Of a stretch of 64,000 nt of DNA, positions 46,485 to 55,878 are shown one piece after another. Source of the DNA: Burkholderiales bacterium (GTDB taxonomy: Bacteria > Pseudomonadota > Gammaproteobacteria > Burkholderiales > Nitrosomonadaceae); the NCBI GenBank assembly GCA_024235795.1, contig JACKLR010000003.1:558001-622000 (forward strand). The letters are read 5' to 3'. Every line of letters begins with the position of its first letter. Position 1 is the first letter of the stretch. Under the pieces are notes generated by a model. The model saw only the letters and a program-made list of their open reading frames with translations, did not search any database and was not told where the DNA came from. The position numbers were made by a program, and so were the translations under genes.

Positions 46485-48884
46485 TTACAATTTTTCTACC
46501 AATATTTCTCCAAACAGTGCTCCCAATTTGAACGTTTTGGGATGTGCACAAGGAATTCGCACACAATTGGCAGGCAATTTATCATCACAGGCAGCTTGCA
46601 ACAGTACAGTTTCGTCTCCCTGCTTGATATTCACTTGATCACCAGCGCTGACACCCAACTTTTCCATTAAATCAGATGGCATCCAAGCTAATATCGAAAT
46701 TGCGTCACGTGTCTCCTGCAAAGACTGCGCACGTCTTACAATTGGATCAGCCTGATAAATGGGTACTTCGCCAATACGCTGTATCGCGTCTACTTTATTT
46801 GTCTCCAGATTAAACACTGAACTTCTTATGCTGTTACTCAGGTATTTACCAAGTTCGTCACCTTCTGAAAATATCGCATCACGAACCTGTTCAGATGATT
46901 CATAGTCGAAGTCTTTCAGATTCAATAAATTCGCAATCACACGCAGCACTTTCCACGCTGGCCTAGCCTCACCCAGTGGCGCAACTACACCATTAAAACG
47001 CTGAACACGTCCTTCAGTATTGACGAATGTTCCCGAGGTTTCAGTGAATGGCGCAATAGGAAGCAGTACATCTGAATATTCCTGTGCACTGCCTTTATAC
47101 GCACTCAGCGATACTACAAAATCGGATGATTTAAGGGTACTCATCGACTGCTGTGCGTTATAGGAATCAAATTCCGGCTCAACATTCATTAAGATAAACC
47201 CACTACATTTAGTCTCTGTTGAACCCTGCAACATCTGCACGGCATTTAAACCCGTCGTTGCATCCGGATACAAATTGACTGTCGCCGAAATACCCGTCAG
47301 ATCCGGTATCGCTCCAGCAATAAATGCTCCCACGCTATTCGCCGCTTCTCCCAGAATACCAAAACCTGCCCCAGTTACTTCCGCAATTGCGCCCGATAAC
47401 ACATGAATTTTCGTATAATCTGGATGGTGCTGTGCAATATTACCTAAATAAACTGTCCCAGGGGAATTGTCTATCAGACTTGCCGCGATTGCTCTCGCAT
47501 TTTCATCGGCCTGTATCGTTGCCAATAACCCGCTCAACGCTTCCGGTTGATCAATGCCTTTTAACTCTATTGCGGCTTTTAAAATTTCCGCCAATATTTT
47601 TGCAATCGTATCGGGAGCAACAATGGCTTTGTTGCTTATTTTCGTCAACAAATCATCATCGACAGGGTTAATAACATTAAGCTGTGTGCCTTTCTTTACA
47701 GCTTGTCTTATTCGCTGCGCAATCAAAGGATGATCTTTACGCAAAGTACTTCCTACAATCAGAATTGATTTCAAATCTGATATTTCCGCTATGCTGGTAC
47801 CCAACCAAGGAATGCCATGCAACTGCTTATCCGCGCTAAAGTCGGATTGCCGCAAGCGATGATCAACATTTCCACTTCCAAGTCCGCGCATCAATTTTTG
47901 CAGCAAATACAATTCTTCTGTCGTGCTATGCGCTGAGCCCAACGCGCCCAGCGCTTGGGCTCCAAATTTTTCTTTGATTTCGTTGAGCTTGTTAGCTGTA
48001 TGTTCCAACGCCTCTTGCCAACCACATTCTTTCCATTGGCCATTTTGCTTGATCATCGGCCGTATTAAGCGATCTTCTGAATTCAGTCCTTCGTAGGAAA
48101 AACGATCTTTGTCGGAAAGCCAGCATTCATTGATTTCCTCGTTGTCCCGAGGAAGAACGCGCATCACCCGATTATGTTTAACTTGAATTATTAAATTAGA
48201 TCCCAGACCGCAATGCGGACTTATAGATTTTCTGCGAGACAACTCCCAGGTTCGCGCAGAATAACGAAATGGCTTGCTAACCAGCGCTCCGACCGGACAA
48301 AGATCAATCACATTACCCGACAGTTCGGAATCCACTGTTTTACCGACAAAGGACAAAATCTCCGAATGTTCTCCGCGCCCTGCCATACCAAGCTCCATAA
48401 TCCCGGCAATTTCCTGACCAAAGCGAACACACCGTGTACAGTGTATGCATCGTGTCATATCGGTTGAAATTAAAGAACCGAGATTTTTATTGGCTACAAC
48501 ACGTTTTGCTTCTTGATAGCGAGAGCCACTTGCACCATAACCAACAGCCAGATCTTGTAATTGGCATTCTCCTCCTTGATCACAAATGGGACAATCCAAT
48601 GGATGGTTAATTAACAAGAATTCCATGACGCCTTTTTGCGCTGTCACAGCCTGTTTCGAATGGGTGAATACTTTCATGCCATCCATGACAGGTGTTGCGC
48701 ATGCCGGCAATGGTTTTGGTGCTTTTTCCACCTGCACCAGACACATACGGCAGTTTGCCGCTATGGATAATTTCTTGTGATAGCAAAAATGCGGAATATA
48801 GACTCCGACCTCTTTAGCACCATCCATGATGGTGCTACCCTTAGGCACAGACACTTGTTTTCCGTCGATTTCAATATTGACCAT
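46485..48884 (-). CDS. nuoG: NADH-quinone oxidoreductase subunit G
   Basis: This 799-residue iron-sulfur subunit has an N-terminal 2Fe-2S domain (CYHKKLSIAANCRMC), the His/Cys-ligated cluster region (HPLDCPICDQGGECQLQD) and CIHCTRCVRFGQEIAG. A molybdopterin-oxidoreductase-like domain follows without cofactor. The sequence ISPHCGLGSN lacks the four-cysteine N7 motif seen in some species, as in many betaproteobacteria. It lies 98 bp after nuoF. Length is in the usual range of roughly 780-910. Confidence 0.95.
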   Translation of the reverse strand: MVNIEIDGKQVSVPKGSTIMDGAKEVGVYIPHFCYHKKLSIAANCRMCLVQVEKAPKPLPACATPVMDGMKVFTHSKQAVTAQKGVMEFLLINHPLDCPICDQGGECQLQDLAVGYGASGSRYQEAKRVVANKNLGSLISTDMTRCIHCTRCVRFGQEIAGIMELGMAGRGEHSEILSFVGKTVDSELSGNVIDLCPVGALVSKPFRYSARTWELSRRKSISPHCGLGSNLIIQVKHNRVMRVLPRDNEEINECWLSDKDRFSYEGLNSEDRLIRPMIKQNGQWKECGWQEALEHTANKLNEIKEKFGAQALGALGSAHSTTEELYLLQKLMRGLGSGNVDHRLRQSDFSADKQLHGIPWLGTSIAEISDLKSILIVGSTLRKDHPLIAQRIRQAVKKGTQLNVINPVDDDLLTKISNKAIVAPDTIAKILAEILKAAIELKGIDQPEALSGLLATIQADENARAIAASLIDNSPGTVYLGNIAQHHPDYTKIHVLSGAIAEVTGAGFGILGEAANSVGAFIAGAIPDLTGISATVNLYPDATTGLNAVQMLQGSTETKCSGFILMNVEPEFDSYNAQQSMSTLKSSDFVVSLSAYKGSAQEYSDVLLPIAPFTETSGTFVNTEGRVQRFNGVVAPLGEARPAWKVLRVIANLLNLKDFDYESSEQVRDAIFSEGDELGKYLSNSIRSSVFNLETNKVDAIQRIGEVPIYQADPIVRRAQSLQETRDAISILAWMPSDLMEKLGVSAGDQVNIKQGDETVLLQAACDDKLPANCVRIPCAHPKTFKLGALFGEILVEKL

Positions 48885-48982
48885 CGGTTAAAATTCTTGT
48901 TATAAAAGTTCTCAAAATAGAGCAAGTAATCACTTATCTACTTCAAATCAACTAAATCAATTGTGTACGATCTCATACCCAC

Positions 48983-50260
48983 TTACACCATACATTTCTT
49001 ATGTTCAATGTGATATGCAAATTCATCTCTAAAATGCTGAATCATGGCACGTACCGGCATAGCTGCAGCATCTCCGAGCGCACAAATCGTTCTTCCCTGT
49101 ATGTTATCAGCAATATCATCCAGCAAATCAAGATCTTCCTGACGCCCTTTCCCATGCTCAATACGATGGACTATTCGATAAAGCCAACCTGTTCCTTCTC
49201 GGCACGGCGTACATTGACCACAGGATTCTTCAAAGTAAAAATACGATAAGCGCTCAAGCGCTCTAACCATACAAGTCGTTTCATCCATAATGATGACTGC
49301 ACCTGATCCCAGCATGGAGCCGGCCTTTGCGATGGAGTCATAGTCCATATCTGTTTCCATCATAATAGCACCTGGCAATACAGGCATTGATGATCCTCCA
49401 GGTATACAACCTTTTAACTTGCGGTCGCCACGCATGCCTCCAGCAAGCTCAAGCAATTCAGCAAAAGGCGTTCCAAGTGGAATTTCATAATTCCCCGGTT
49501 TATTTACATGGCCGGAAACTGAGAAGATCTTAGTTCCTCCATTATTGGGCTTGCCCAAATCCAGATATTGTTCGCCGCCATTACGAATTATCCAGGGAAC
49601 CGATGCAAACGTTTCTGTATTGTTAATGGTCGTCGGCTTTCCATAAAGACCATAGTTTGCCGGAAAAGGAGGCTTAAAGCGCGGCTGCCCTTTTTTGCCT
49701 TCTATTGACTCAAGCAATGCTGTTTCTTCACCACAAATATATGCACCATATCCATGGTGATTATAAAGCTGGAAACTAAAAGATGACCCTAATATATTAT
49801 TCCCGAGATAACCTGCTGCACGCGCCTCCTCAATAGCTTCTTCCGCTCTCGCATAGGTTTCCCAGATTTCGCCGTGTATGTAATTATAACCCGCTTTGGC
49901 ACCCATTGCATATGCAGCAATAATCATACCCTCAATCAAGATATGCGGGTTATAACGCAGAATATCGCGGTCTTTGAAGGTACCCGGCTCGCCTTCATCA
50001 GAATTACAAACAATATATTTATCCCCTTGATAGTCTTTGGGCATAAAACTCCACTTTAGACCGGTAGGGAAGCCTGCGCCACCTCGCCCACGCAACGCTG
50101 ACTTTTTGACTTCTTCAATAACTTCCTCTGGAGAAATTCTATTAGACAGGATTTTTCTGAGCGCGGCATAGCCCTCACGTCTTTCATAGCTGCGCAGACG
50201 CCAGTTATCCGGATCAGACGAGTCTACGCCGTTGAGCAATGTGAGCGGATATTGTTTCAT
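48983..50260 (-). CDS. nuoF: NADH-quinone oxidoreductase subunit F
   Basis: This 425-residue subunit binds NADH, FMN and one 4Fe-4S cluster. The FMN/NADH region is GRGGAGFPTGLKW and CNSDEGEPGTFKDRDIL, and the cluster motif is SCGQCTPCREGTGW near the C-terminus. It is the electron entry point of complex I, or the exit under reverse electron flow. The ATG overlaps the nuoE stop (ATGA). Confidence 0.96.
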   Translation of the reverse strand: MKQYPLTLLNGVDSSDPDNWRLRSYERREGYAALRKILSNRISPEEVIEEVKKSALRGRGGAGFPTGLKWSFMPKDYQGDKYIVCNSDEGEPGTFKDRDILRYNPHILIEGMIIAAYAMGAKAGYNYIHGEIWETYARAEEAIEEARAAGYLGNNILGSSFSFQLYNHHGYGAYICGEETALLESIEGKKGQPRFKPPFPANYGLYGKPTTINNTETFASVPWIIRNGGEQYLDLGKPNNGGTKIFSVSGHVNKPGNYEIPLGTPFAELLELAGGMRGDRKLKGCIPGGSSMPVLPGAIMMETDMDYDSIAKAGSMLGSGAVIIMDETTCMVRALERLSYFYFEESCGQCTPCREGTGWLYRIVHRIEHGKGRQEDLDLLDDIADNIQGRTICALGDAAAMPVRAMIQHFRDEFAYHIEHKKCMV

Positions 50261-50733
50261 TTTTTCAATTCCTCCAACATTTCATCTATCTTCTCGTTGG
50301 ACATGAAACTGCACATGCGCTTATTGTTGACCAGCATTACCGGCGCATCTCCACAAGCACCCATACACTCACCTTCTTTCAACGTAAATTTCCCATCAGG
50401 TGTTGTTTGATTAAAACCTATTCCTAACTTTTGTTTTAGGTAGTCAGCCGCATTATTCCCCCCGGATAACGCACAGGGCAAATTCGTACAGACCGTTATT
50501 TTGTACTGGCCAACAGGTTCCAGATTATACATATTGTAAAAAGTAGCCACCTCATATACCGCTATTGAAGGCATATCAAGGTATTTTGCAACAAAATCCA
50601 TGGTTTCACTCGCCAACCAACCTTTCTCATCCTGCGCAATTGCCAAAGCTGACATCACCGCAGATTGCTTCTTGTCAACAGGATATTTCGCTATTTCGCG
50701 GTCTATTTTTTCTAGGGATTCAGCGCTTAACAT
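50257..50733 (-). CDS. nuoE: NADH-quinone oxidoreductase subunit E
   Basis: This 158-residue subunit has a thioredoxin-like fold holding the N1a 2Fe-2S cluster. The cluster cysteines are seen in CTNLPCALSG and GECMGACGDAPVMLVN. An N-terminal helical bundle precedes them. It lies 5 bp after nuoD and overlaps nuoF by 4 bp. Confidence 0.95.
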   Translation of the reverse strand: MLSAESLEKIDREIAKYPVDKKQSAVMSALAIAQDEKGWLASETMDFVAKYLDMPSIAVYEVATFYNMYNLEPVGQYKITVCTNLPCALSGGNNAADYLKQKLGIGFNQTTPDGKFTLKEGECMGACGDAPVMLVNNKRMCSFMSNEKIDEMLEELKK

Positions 50734-50738
50734 CTCAA

Positions 50739-51992
50739 TTATCTATCTATCTCACCAAATACTATATCTTGTGTTCCGATGATTGCCACAACATCGGCGA
50801 TCATATGTCCGCGCGACATCTCATCCAATGCCGCCAAATGAGCAAAACCAGGTGCACGGATCTTCAGACGATAAGGTTTGTTCGCGCCATTTGATACCAA
50901 ATAGATACCAAACTCTCCCTTCGGATGCTCCACACCAACATAGGCCTCTCCCGGTGGCACATGAAAACCTTCTGAGAACAACTTGAAATGATGAATCATT
51001 TCTTCCATATTCTGTTTCATATCGACGCGTGACGGCGGCGCAATTTTATGGTTGTCAGTCATCACCGGGCCTGGGTTTTTGCGTAACCAGTCTACACACT
51101 GCCTGATAATGCGATTGGACTGGCGGAATTCCTCCATACGCACCAGATAGCGGTCATAGCAATCACCATTGACGCCAACTGGAATGTCAAAATCCAACCG
51201 ATCATATACTTCGTAAGGTTGTTTTTTTCGCAAATCCCATTCAACGCCCGACCCTCGCAACATTGGGCCGGTAAAACCAAGCGCCTTGGCGCGCTCCGGA
51301 GACACCACGCCCACATCTACCAAACGTTGTTTCCAAATACGATTATCCGTTAACAAAGTCTCGTACTCATCGACATAAGCCGGAAAACGTTCGGTGAAAT
51401 CCTCTATGAAATCCAGAAGCGAGCCTTCTCTGGCCTGATTTCTTATACGTGTCTGTTTTTCATTGTGTATTTTTGAAGACTGATATTGTGGCATGGTGTC
51501 AGGCAGATCGCGATACACCCCTCCCGGTCTATAATAGGCGGCGTGCAACCTCGCACCTGATACCGCTTCGTAGCAGTCCATAAGATCTTCTCTTTCACGA
51601 AACGCATAGAGAAACATGGTCATTGCACCAACATCCAGCGCATGCGCTCCAATCCACAGCAAATGATTCAAAATCCGCGTGATCTCATCAAACATGACAC
51701 GAATGTATTGCGCCCTGATCGGCACCTCTATCTGCAACAGTTTTTCGATAGCCATGACATATGCATGCTCATTGACCATCATGGACACATAGTCCAACCG
51801 ATCCATATAAGGAACAGATTGAAGATAGGTCTTGTTTTCCGCGAGTTTTTCGGTTGCGCGATGCAATAATCCAATATGAGGATCAGCACGTCTTACCACT
51901 TCCCCGTCCAACTCCAACACCAATCGCAGCACCCCATGTGCGGCTGGATGCTGTGGCCCAAAGTTCATGGTGTAATTTCGTATTTCTGCCAT
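50739..51992 (-). CDS. nuoD: NADH-quinone oxidoreductase subunit D
   Basis: This 417-residue subunit derives from the hydrogenase large subunit and forms part of the quinone site. It begins AEIRNYTMNFGPQHPAAHGVLRLVLELDGEVV and includes the conserved RAPGFAHLAALDEMSRGHMIADVVAIIGTQDIVFGEIDR end. It is separate from NuoC, not fused as in E. coli. Length is typical of the separate form. Confidence 0.96.
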   Translation of the reverse strand: MAEIRNYTMNFGPQHPAAHGVLRLVLELDGEVVRRADPHIGLLHRATEKLAENKTYLQSVPYMDRLDYVSMMVNEHAYVMAIEKLLQIEVPIRAQYIRVMFDEITRILNHLLWIGAHALDVGAMTMFLYAFREREDLMDCYEAVSGARLHAAYYRPGGVYRDLPDTMPQYQSSKIHNEKQTRIRNQAREGSLLDFIEDFTERFPAYVDEYETLLTDNRIWKQRLVDVGVVSPERAKALGFTGPMLRGSGVEWDLRKKQPYEVYDRLDFDIPVGVNGDCYDRYLVRMEEFRQSNRIIRQCVDWLRKNPGPVMTDNHKIAPPSRVDMKQNMEEMIHHFKLFSEGFHVPPGEAYVGVEHPKGEFGIYLVSNGANKPYRLKIRAPGFAHLAALDEMSRGHMIADVVAIIGTQDIVFGEIDR

Positions 51993-52036
51993 CTGTTGTT
52001 TTAGTTATTTAAATTGTTATCAATCGAGCACTATCA

Positions 52037-52660
52037 CTATTCAATATGACTATCACCGTAGTTTTTCTCACGAATAACATGCGGTGTTATTTCGCGCGGT
52101 TCTATGCTGACTGGCTGATAAATGACTCTTTTTTGTTCTTCATCGTAGCGCATTTCAACATAGCCGGATATTGGAAAATCTTTACGAAACGGATTACCCA
52201 CAAAACCATAATCGGTAAGTATTCTTCGTAGATCAGAATGCCCAGAAAATACGATTCCGTAAAGATCGAATGCTTCCCGTTCAAACCAGTTTGCCACAGG
52301 CCAGATAGTCATCACAGAGTCAACCACCGGAAATTCATTATCTTCTACAAACACTTTCATTCTCAGTCGCTGATTGAGGCTTACCGATAGCAAATGGTAA
52401 ACGACCGCAAACCGTCTGCCATTGGCCTGGCCCAAAGCATTTAACCCGTCTCCATAAGTCGAATAATCGATACCACACAGATCTATCAGTGTATCGAAAC
52501 CCAAGTCTTTGTGATCACGCAAGACTTCACTGACAGCACAAACATCCTTTGCACGAACCACGATTGTCAGCTCATCAAATAACTGATGCTGGCCCACCAA
52601 GTTATCGGCCAATACATTAGTAAGCACGTCAGCTAAAACTTTTTGTTGATTTGTATTCAT
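52037..52660 (-). CDS. nuoC: NADH-quinone oxidoreductase subunit C
   Basis: This 207-residue subunit carries the 30-kDa signature WPVANWFEREAFDLYGIVFSGHSDLRRILTDYGFVGNPFRKDFP. It packs against NuoD in the connecting arm. The gene lies 6 bp after nuoB and 44 bp before nuoD. Confidence 0.95.
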   Translation of the reverse strand: MNTNQQKVLADVLTNVLADNLVGQHQLFDELTIVVRAKDVCAVSEVLRDHKDLGFDTLIDLCGIDYSTYGDGLNALGQANGRRFAVVYHLLSVSLNQRLRMKVFVEDNEFPVVDSVMTIWPVANWFEREAFDLYGIVFSGHSDLRRILTDYGFVGNPFRKDFPISGYVEMRYDEEQKRVIYQPVSIEPREITPHVIREKNYGDSHIE

Positions 52661-52666
52661 ACCCTG

Positions 52667-53143
52667 CTACCGTGCAATCGTGTTGGTACGGTTAATTTTA
52701 TTTTGCAGCTGAATAATGCCATAGAGTAAGGCTTCAGCAGTTGGCGGACATCCTGGCACATAGATATCAACGGGTACAATGCGATCACACCCACGTACCA
52801 CAGAGTAGGAATAATGATAATAACCACCGCCATTGGCACAAGAACCCATGGAAATAACCCAACGCGGTTCAGCCATTTGATCGTAAACTTTTCTGAGTGC
52901 GGGCGCCATTTTATTGCATAACGTACCCGCAACAATCATCACATCCGACTGTCTAGGACTCGGTCGAAAAACGATACCAAAGCGATCAAGATCGTAACGT
53001 GAAGCACCTGTTTGCATCATTTCCACAGCACAACATGCCAATCCAAATGTCATTGGCCACATTGACCCTGTCCGTCCCCAGTTAATCACTGAGTCCAGGC
53101 TTGTTGTAATAAAACCTTTTTCCAAGGCACCTTCAATACTCAT
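52667..53143 (-). CDS. nuoB: NADH-quinone oxidoreductase subunit B
   Basis: This 158-residue subunit holds the terminal 4Fe-4S cluster N2 that reduces quinone. Ligand cysteines are in LACCAVEMM, MGSCANGGGYYHYS and VPGCPPTAEALLYG. The start at 53143 (MSIEGALEKGF) matches the family; an upstream extension would run back into nuoA. It starts 5 nt past the nuoA stop. Confidence 0.95.
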   Translation of the reverse strand: MSIEGALEKGFITTSLDSVINWGRTGSMWPMTFGLACCAVEMMQTGASRYDLDRFGIVFRPSPRQSDVMIVAGTLCNKMAPALRKVYDQMAEPRWVISMGSCANGGGYYHYSYSVVRGCDRIVPVDIYVPGCPPTAEALLYGIIQLQNKINRTNTIAR

Positions 53144-53147
53144 AACC

Positions 53148-53504
53148 TTAATCCCATTCCAATGCGCCGCGCACCCATTCGTAAATAAAACCCACCACAA
53201 GAATGCCAAGGAACACCATCATTGCGACAAAACCAAACAGGCCAATTTCTTCTAGAACTATCGCCCAGGGAAATAAAAACGCTATTTCCAAGTCAAATAA
53301 TATAAACAATATCGCAACAAGATAGTAGCGCACATCGAATTTCATCCGTGCATCTTCAAAAGCCTCAAAACCACACTCATAAGCAGACAATTTCTCTTTG
53401 TCAGGGCGATTGGGCGCCATCAGCCATCCACCGATCATACAACCGGCGCCAACCACGAATCCTATGATCAGAAATAATAAAATCGGAAAATAATTTTCAA
53501 GCAT
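53148..53504 (-). CDS. nuoA: NADH-quinone oxidoreductase subunit A
   Basis: This 118-residue membrane subunit has three helices. The loop KLSAYECGFEAFEDARMKFDVRYYLVAILFILFDLEIAFLFPW is the family signature near the quinone tunnel. It is the first gene of the nuo operon, which reads A-B-C-D-E-F-G-H-I-J-K-L-M-N on the minus strand. The tRNA-Leu gene lies 84 bp upstream on the same strand. Confidence 0.95.
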   Translation of the reverse strand: MLENYFPILLFLIIGFVVGAGCMIGGWLMAPNRPDKEKLSAYECGFEAFEDARMKFDVRYYLVAILFILFDLEIAFLFPWAIVLEEIGLFGFVAMMVFLGILVVGFIYEWVRGALEWD

Positions 53505-53588
53505 AGTTATATTTTACTGTAATAAGTAAGCAGTCTGAAGAAATTTATTTGATATGGAATTATACGGGGATGTCAACCATTCATATGA

Positions 53589-53673
53589 TGGTGCCGACGG
53601 CGAGACTCGAACTCGCACAGCTTTCGCCACCGCCCCCTCAAGACGGCGTGTCTACCAATTCCACCACGTCGGC
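53589..53673 (-). tRNA. tRNA-Leu (anticodon GAG), CCA encoded
   Basis: Read on the minus strand, the acceptor stem pairs GCCGACG with CGTCGGC, followed by A and an encoded CCA. The D-arm is the leucine form (GGTGGAATTGGTAGACA). The anticodon stem CCGTC/GGCGG encloses loop TTGAGGG with anticodon GAG. A long variable arm (GTGGCGAAAGCTGT region) and T-loop GTTCGAGTC complete a class II tRNA of 85 nt. It reads CUC and CUU codons. It lies between secG and nuoA, in the same direction as both. Confidence 0.95.
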
Positions 53674-53721
53674 AGTCAAGCTAAAAGTATACCAACGACT
53701 TAGATAAAATCCTTCGGATAC

Positions 53722-54114
53722 TTAATCAGGTATCTGGTTCGCTCTCGACGCACCTTCAATTTCGGATAAATCCGGAATAATTATTTCATCTACATCAGGT
53801 TCTTGATCGTCTAGCTCTGACGATACGGCATCTTGCTTTTCTTCAACTTCGTCTATCAGACTCATGACACCCAGATCTTCAGCTTGATTCATCGTAAGAT
53901 AAGTCAGACTCATACTGGTTACAAAAAACATTGCGGCCACAATACCAGTTGTTCTACTAAGGAAGGTAGCTGAACCACTTGCACCAAACAAACTTCCCGC
54001 CGATCCGCTGCCAAAGGCAGCACCCATATCAGCGCCTTTGCCGTGTTGTAATAGTACTAACACGATTAATACTATCGCTAATATAACATGAATAGACCAA
54101 ACCAAGGTTTCCAA
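53722..54114 (-). CDS. secG: protein translocase subunit SecG
   Basis: This 130-residue small membrane subunit of SecYEG has two helices separated by the family loop LLQHGKGADMGAAFGSGSAGSLFGASGSATFLSRTTG. The C-terminal extension from about 80 is acidic (EVEEKQDAVSSELDDQEPDVDE) and longer than in E. coli SecG. It stimulates SecA-driven export. It is 18 bp after tpiA, and tpiA-secG-tRNA-Leu-nuo is a common order in betaproteobacteria. Confidence 0.93.
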   Translation of the reverse strand: METLVWSIHVILAIVLIVLVLLQHGKGADMGAAFGSGSAGSLFGASGSATFLSRTTGIVAAMFFVTSMSLTYLTMNQAEDLGVMSLIDEVEEKQDAVSSELDDQEPDVDEIIIPDLSEIEGASRANQIPD

Positions 54115-54132
54115 CGTGTTACTCCAATAAAT

Positions 54133-54891
54133 TTAACTTCGTACCGCCTTACAAATGGCGATAAAATCATCAGCGACCAGCGATGCACCACCTATCAAGC
54201 CACCGTCAATATCGGGCATTGCAAATAATTCTGCTGCATTGTTCGCTTTTACACTTCCGCCATACAAAATCGTCAGCTCAGCGGCAATTTCCGCACTCTG
54301 AGCAGCAATGCCTTGCCTTATAAAGCGATGTATATCTTGGGCTTGTTGAGGTGTCGCTGTTTTGCCTGTTCCAATTGCCCAGACAGGCTCGTATGCAATA
54401 ACAGCATTTGCCAGCGAATTCACACCTGCCAAGGTTAACACTGCCTTTAATTGCTCGTCGATTACCTGCTCGGTTGTATCAGAATCACGTTGCTCAAGCG
54501 TTTCACCAACACACAAAATTGGCACCAGGCCTGCTTTTTGCGCAGCAACATATTTTTCAGCGACGACTTGATTGCTTTCACCGTAAAGCATTCTTCTTTC
54601 TGAATGGCCAACGATCGCGTAGGTACAATTGAAATCGTTCAACATAGATGCAGAAACTTCTCCTGTAAAAGCACCTTTTTCATGTTGACTAACATTCTGA
54701 GCACCCCATTCGATATTTGTGCCTTGCAGCTTTGACTGTACGGATGGGAAATAAGGATAGGGGACGCAAACCGCATAACTGGCATTATTTCCTAGTACTG
54801 AAATTCCCGTAACCAACGCGCTTAGTAATGCGTCATTCTCTTGAAGGTTACCATGCATTTTCCAGTTACCAGCTACCAGTTTTTTTCGCAT
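54133..54891 (-). CDS. tpiA: triose-phosphate isomerase
   Basis: This 252-residue enzyme interconverts dihydroxyacetone phosphate and glyceraldehyde-3-phosphate in glycolysis, gluconeogenesis and the Calvin cycle. Catalytic residues are K11 in AGNWKMHG, His in VGHSERRMLYGES and Glu in IAYEPVWAIGTGKTAT. The phosphate loop ILYGGSVKANN and GLIGGASLVADDF are present. It is immediately upstream of secG (18 bp). Confidence 0.96.
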   Translation of the reverse strand: MRKKLVAGNWKMHGNLQENDALLSALVTGISVLGNNASYAVCVPYPYFPSVQSKLQGTNIEWGAQNVSQHEKGAFTGEVSASMLNDFNCTYAIVGHSERRMLYGESNQVVAEKYVAAQKAGLVPILCVGETLEQRDSDTTEQVIDEQLKAVLTLAGVNSLANAVIAYEPVWAIGTGKTATPQQAQDIHRFIRQGIAAQSAEIAAELTILYGGSVKANNAAELFAMPDIDGGLIGGASLVADDFIAICKAVRS

Positions 54892-55091
54892 TTTCTAAAT
54901 TCCTTGCTTTCTCAAAAGGGGCGATGCTACCTCTGATTGGCTGTCTAGTCAATCTTATCGCAATTTCAATGATTTTTCTGGAAAGCTATAAAACAGTTAA
55001 CACTTTATATTTACTGGCGTATTCAAAGTGTGCCCAGACCAACCGGCTATTAACTTCGTTAATGGTCCGACACCGATCATAATATTATTAA

Positions 55092-55877
55092 TTAACCAAA
55101 GCGCCCTGTTATGTAGTCTTCAGTCTGTTTATTCTTTGGCTTGATAAATATTGTATCAGTCTCATCAAATTCGATTAGTTCTCCGAGATACATATACGCT
55201 GTATAATCCGAGACTCTGGCCGCTTGTTGCATGTTATGTGTCACGATTAAAATTGTGACTTTATCTTTAAGATCTGCTATGAGTTCTTCAATACTCGCAG
55301 TTGCGATTGGATCTAACGCCGACGTTGGTTCATCAAACAGCAATATCTCCGGATCTGTTGCCAAAGCGCGCGCTATACATAATCGTTGTTGCTGGCCACC
55401 GGAAAGATTGAATGCAAGGTCATTGAGCCGATCTTTCACCTCATCCCATAGCGCCGCATTTCGTAACGCGTCTTCAATTTTTTCGTCAAGTATTGCACGC
55501 TGCTTAATACCTCTTACTCTCAAACCATATGCTACATTTTCGTAAATCGATTTCGGGAACGGATTAGGTTTTTGAAAAACCATGCTGATTCGCATTCTCA
55601 CTTCTATCGGATCAACTTTCGGCTGCAAAATGTTTACATTATCCGGGTAAAGAATAATGTCTCCTTCATAGCGATTACCTGGATACAAATCATGCATCCG
55701 ATTAAAGCACCGCAGAAATGTCGACTTTCCACAGCCGGAAGGCCCAATCAGTGCTGTGATTTTTTTATCATGCAGCACCATGTCTATATTTTTTAATGCA
55801 TTAAAAGTACCATAATAAAAACTCAGATTCTTTACTGCTGATTTATATTCATTCGATTCTTCACTATTTTGCATCAC
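55092..55877 (-). CDS. pstB: phosphate ABC transporter ATP-binding protein PstB
   Basis: This 261-residue ATPase of the Pst high-affinity phosphate importer has Walker A GPSGCGKST (about 43-51), signature LSGGQQQRLCIARALA, Walker B ILLFDEPTSALDP and the switch His in ILIVTHNMQQA. The PstB-specific ending (KNKQTEDYITGRFG) is present. It is the last gene of pstC-pstA-pstB. No phoU gene follows here. Confidence 0.96.
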   Translation of the reverse strand: MMQNSEESNEYKSAVKNLSFYYGTFNALKNIDMVLHDKKITALIGPSGCGKSTFLRCFNRMHDLYPGNRYEGDIILYPDNVNILQPKVDPIEVRMRISMVFQKPNPFPKSIYENVAYGLRVRGIKQRAILDEKIEDALRNAALWDEVKDRLNDLAFNLSGGQQQRLCIARALATDPEILLFDEPTSALDPIATASIEELIADLKDKVTILIVTHNMQQAARVSDYTAYMYLGELIEFDETDTIFIKPKNKQTEDYITGRFG

Positions 55878-55878
55878 T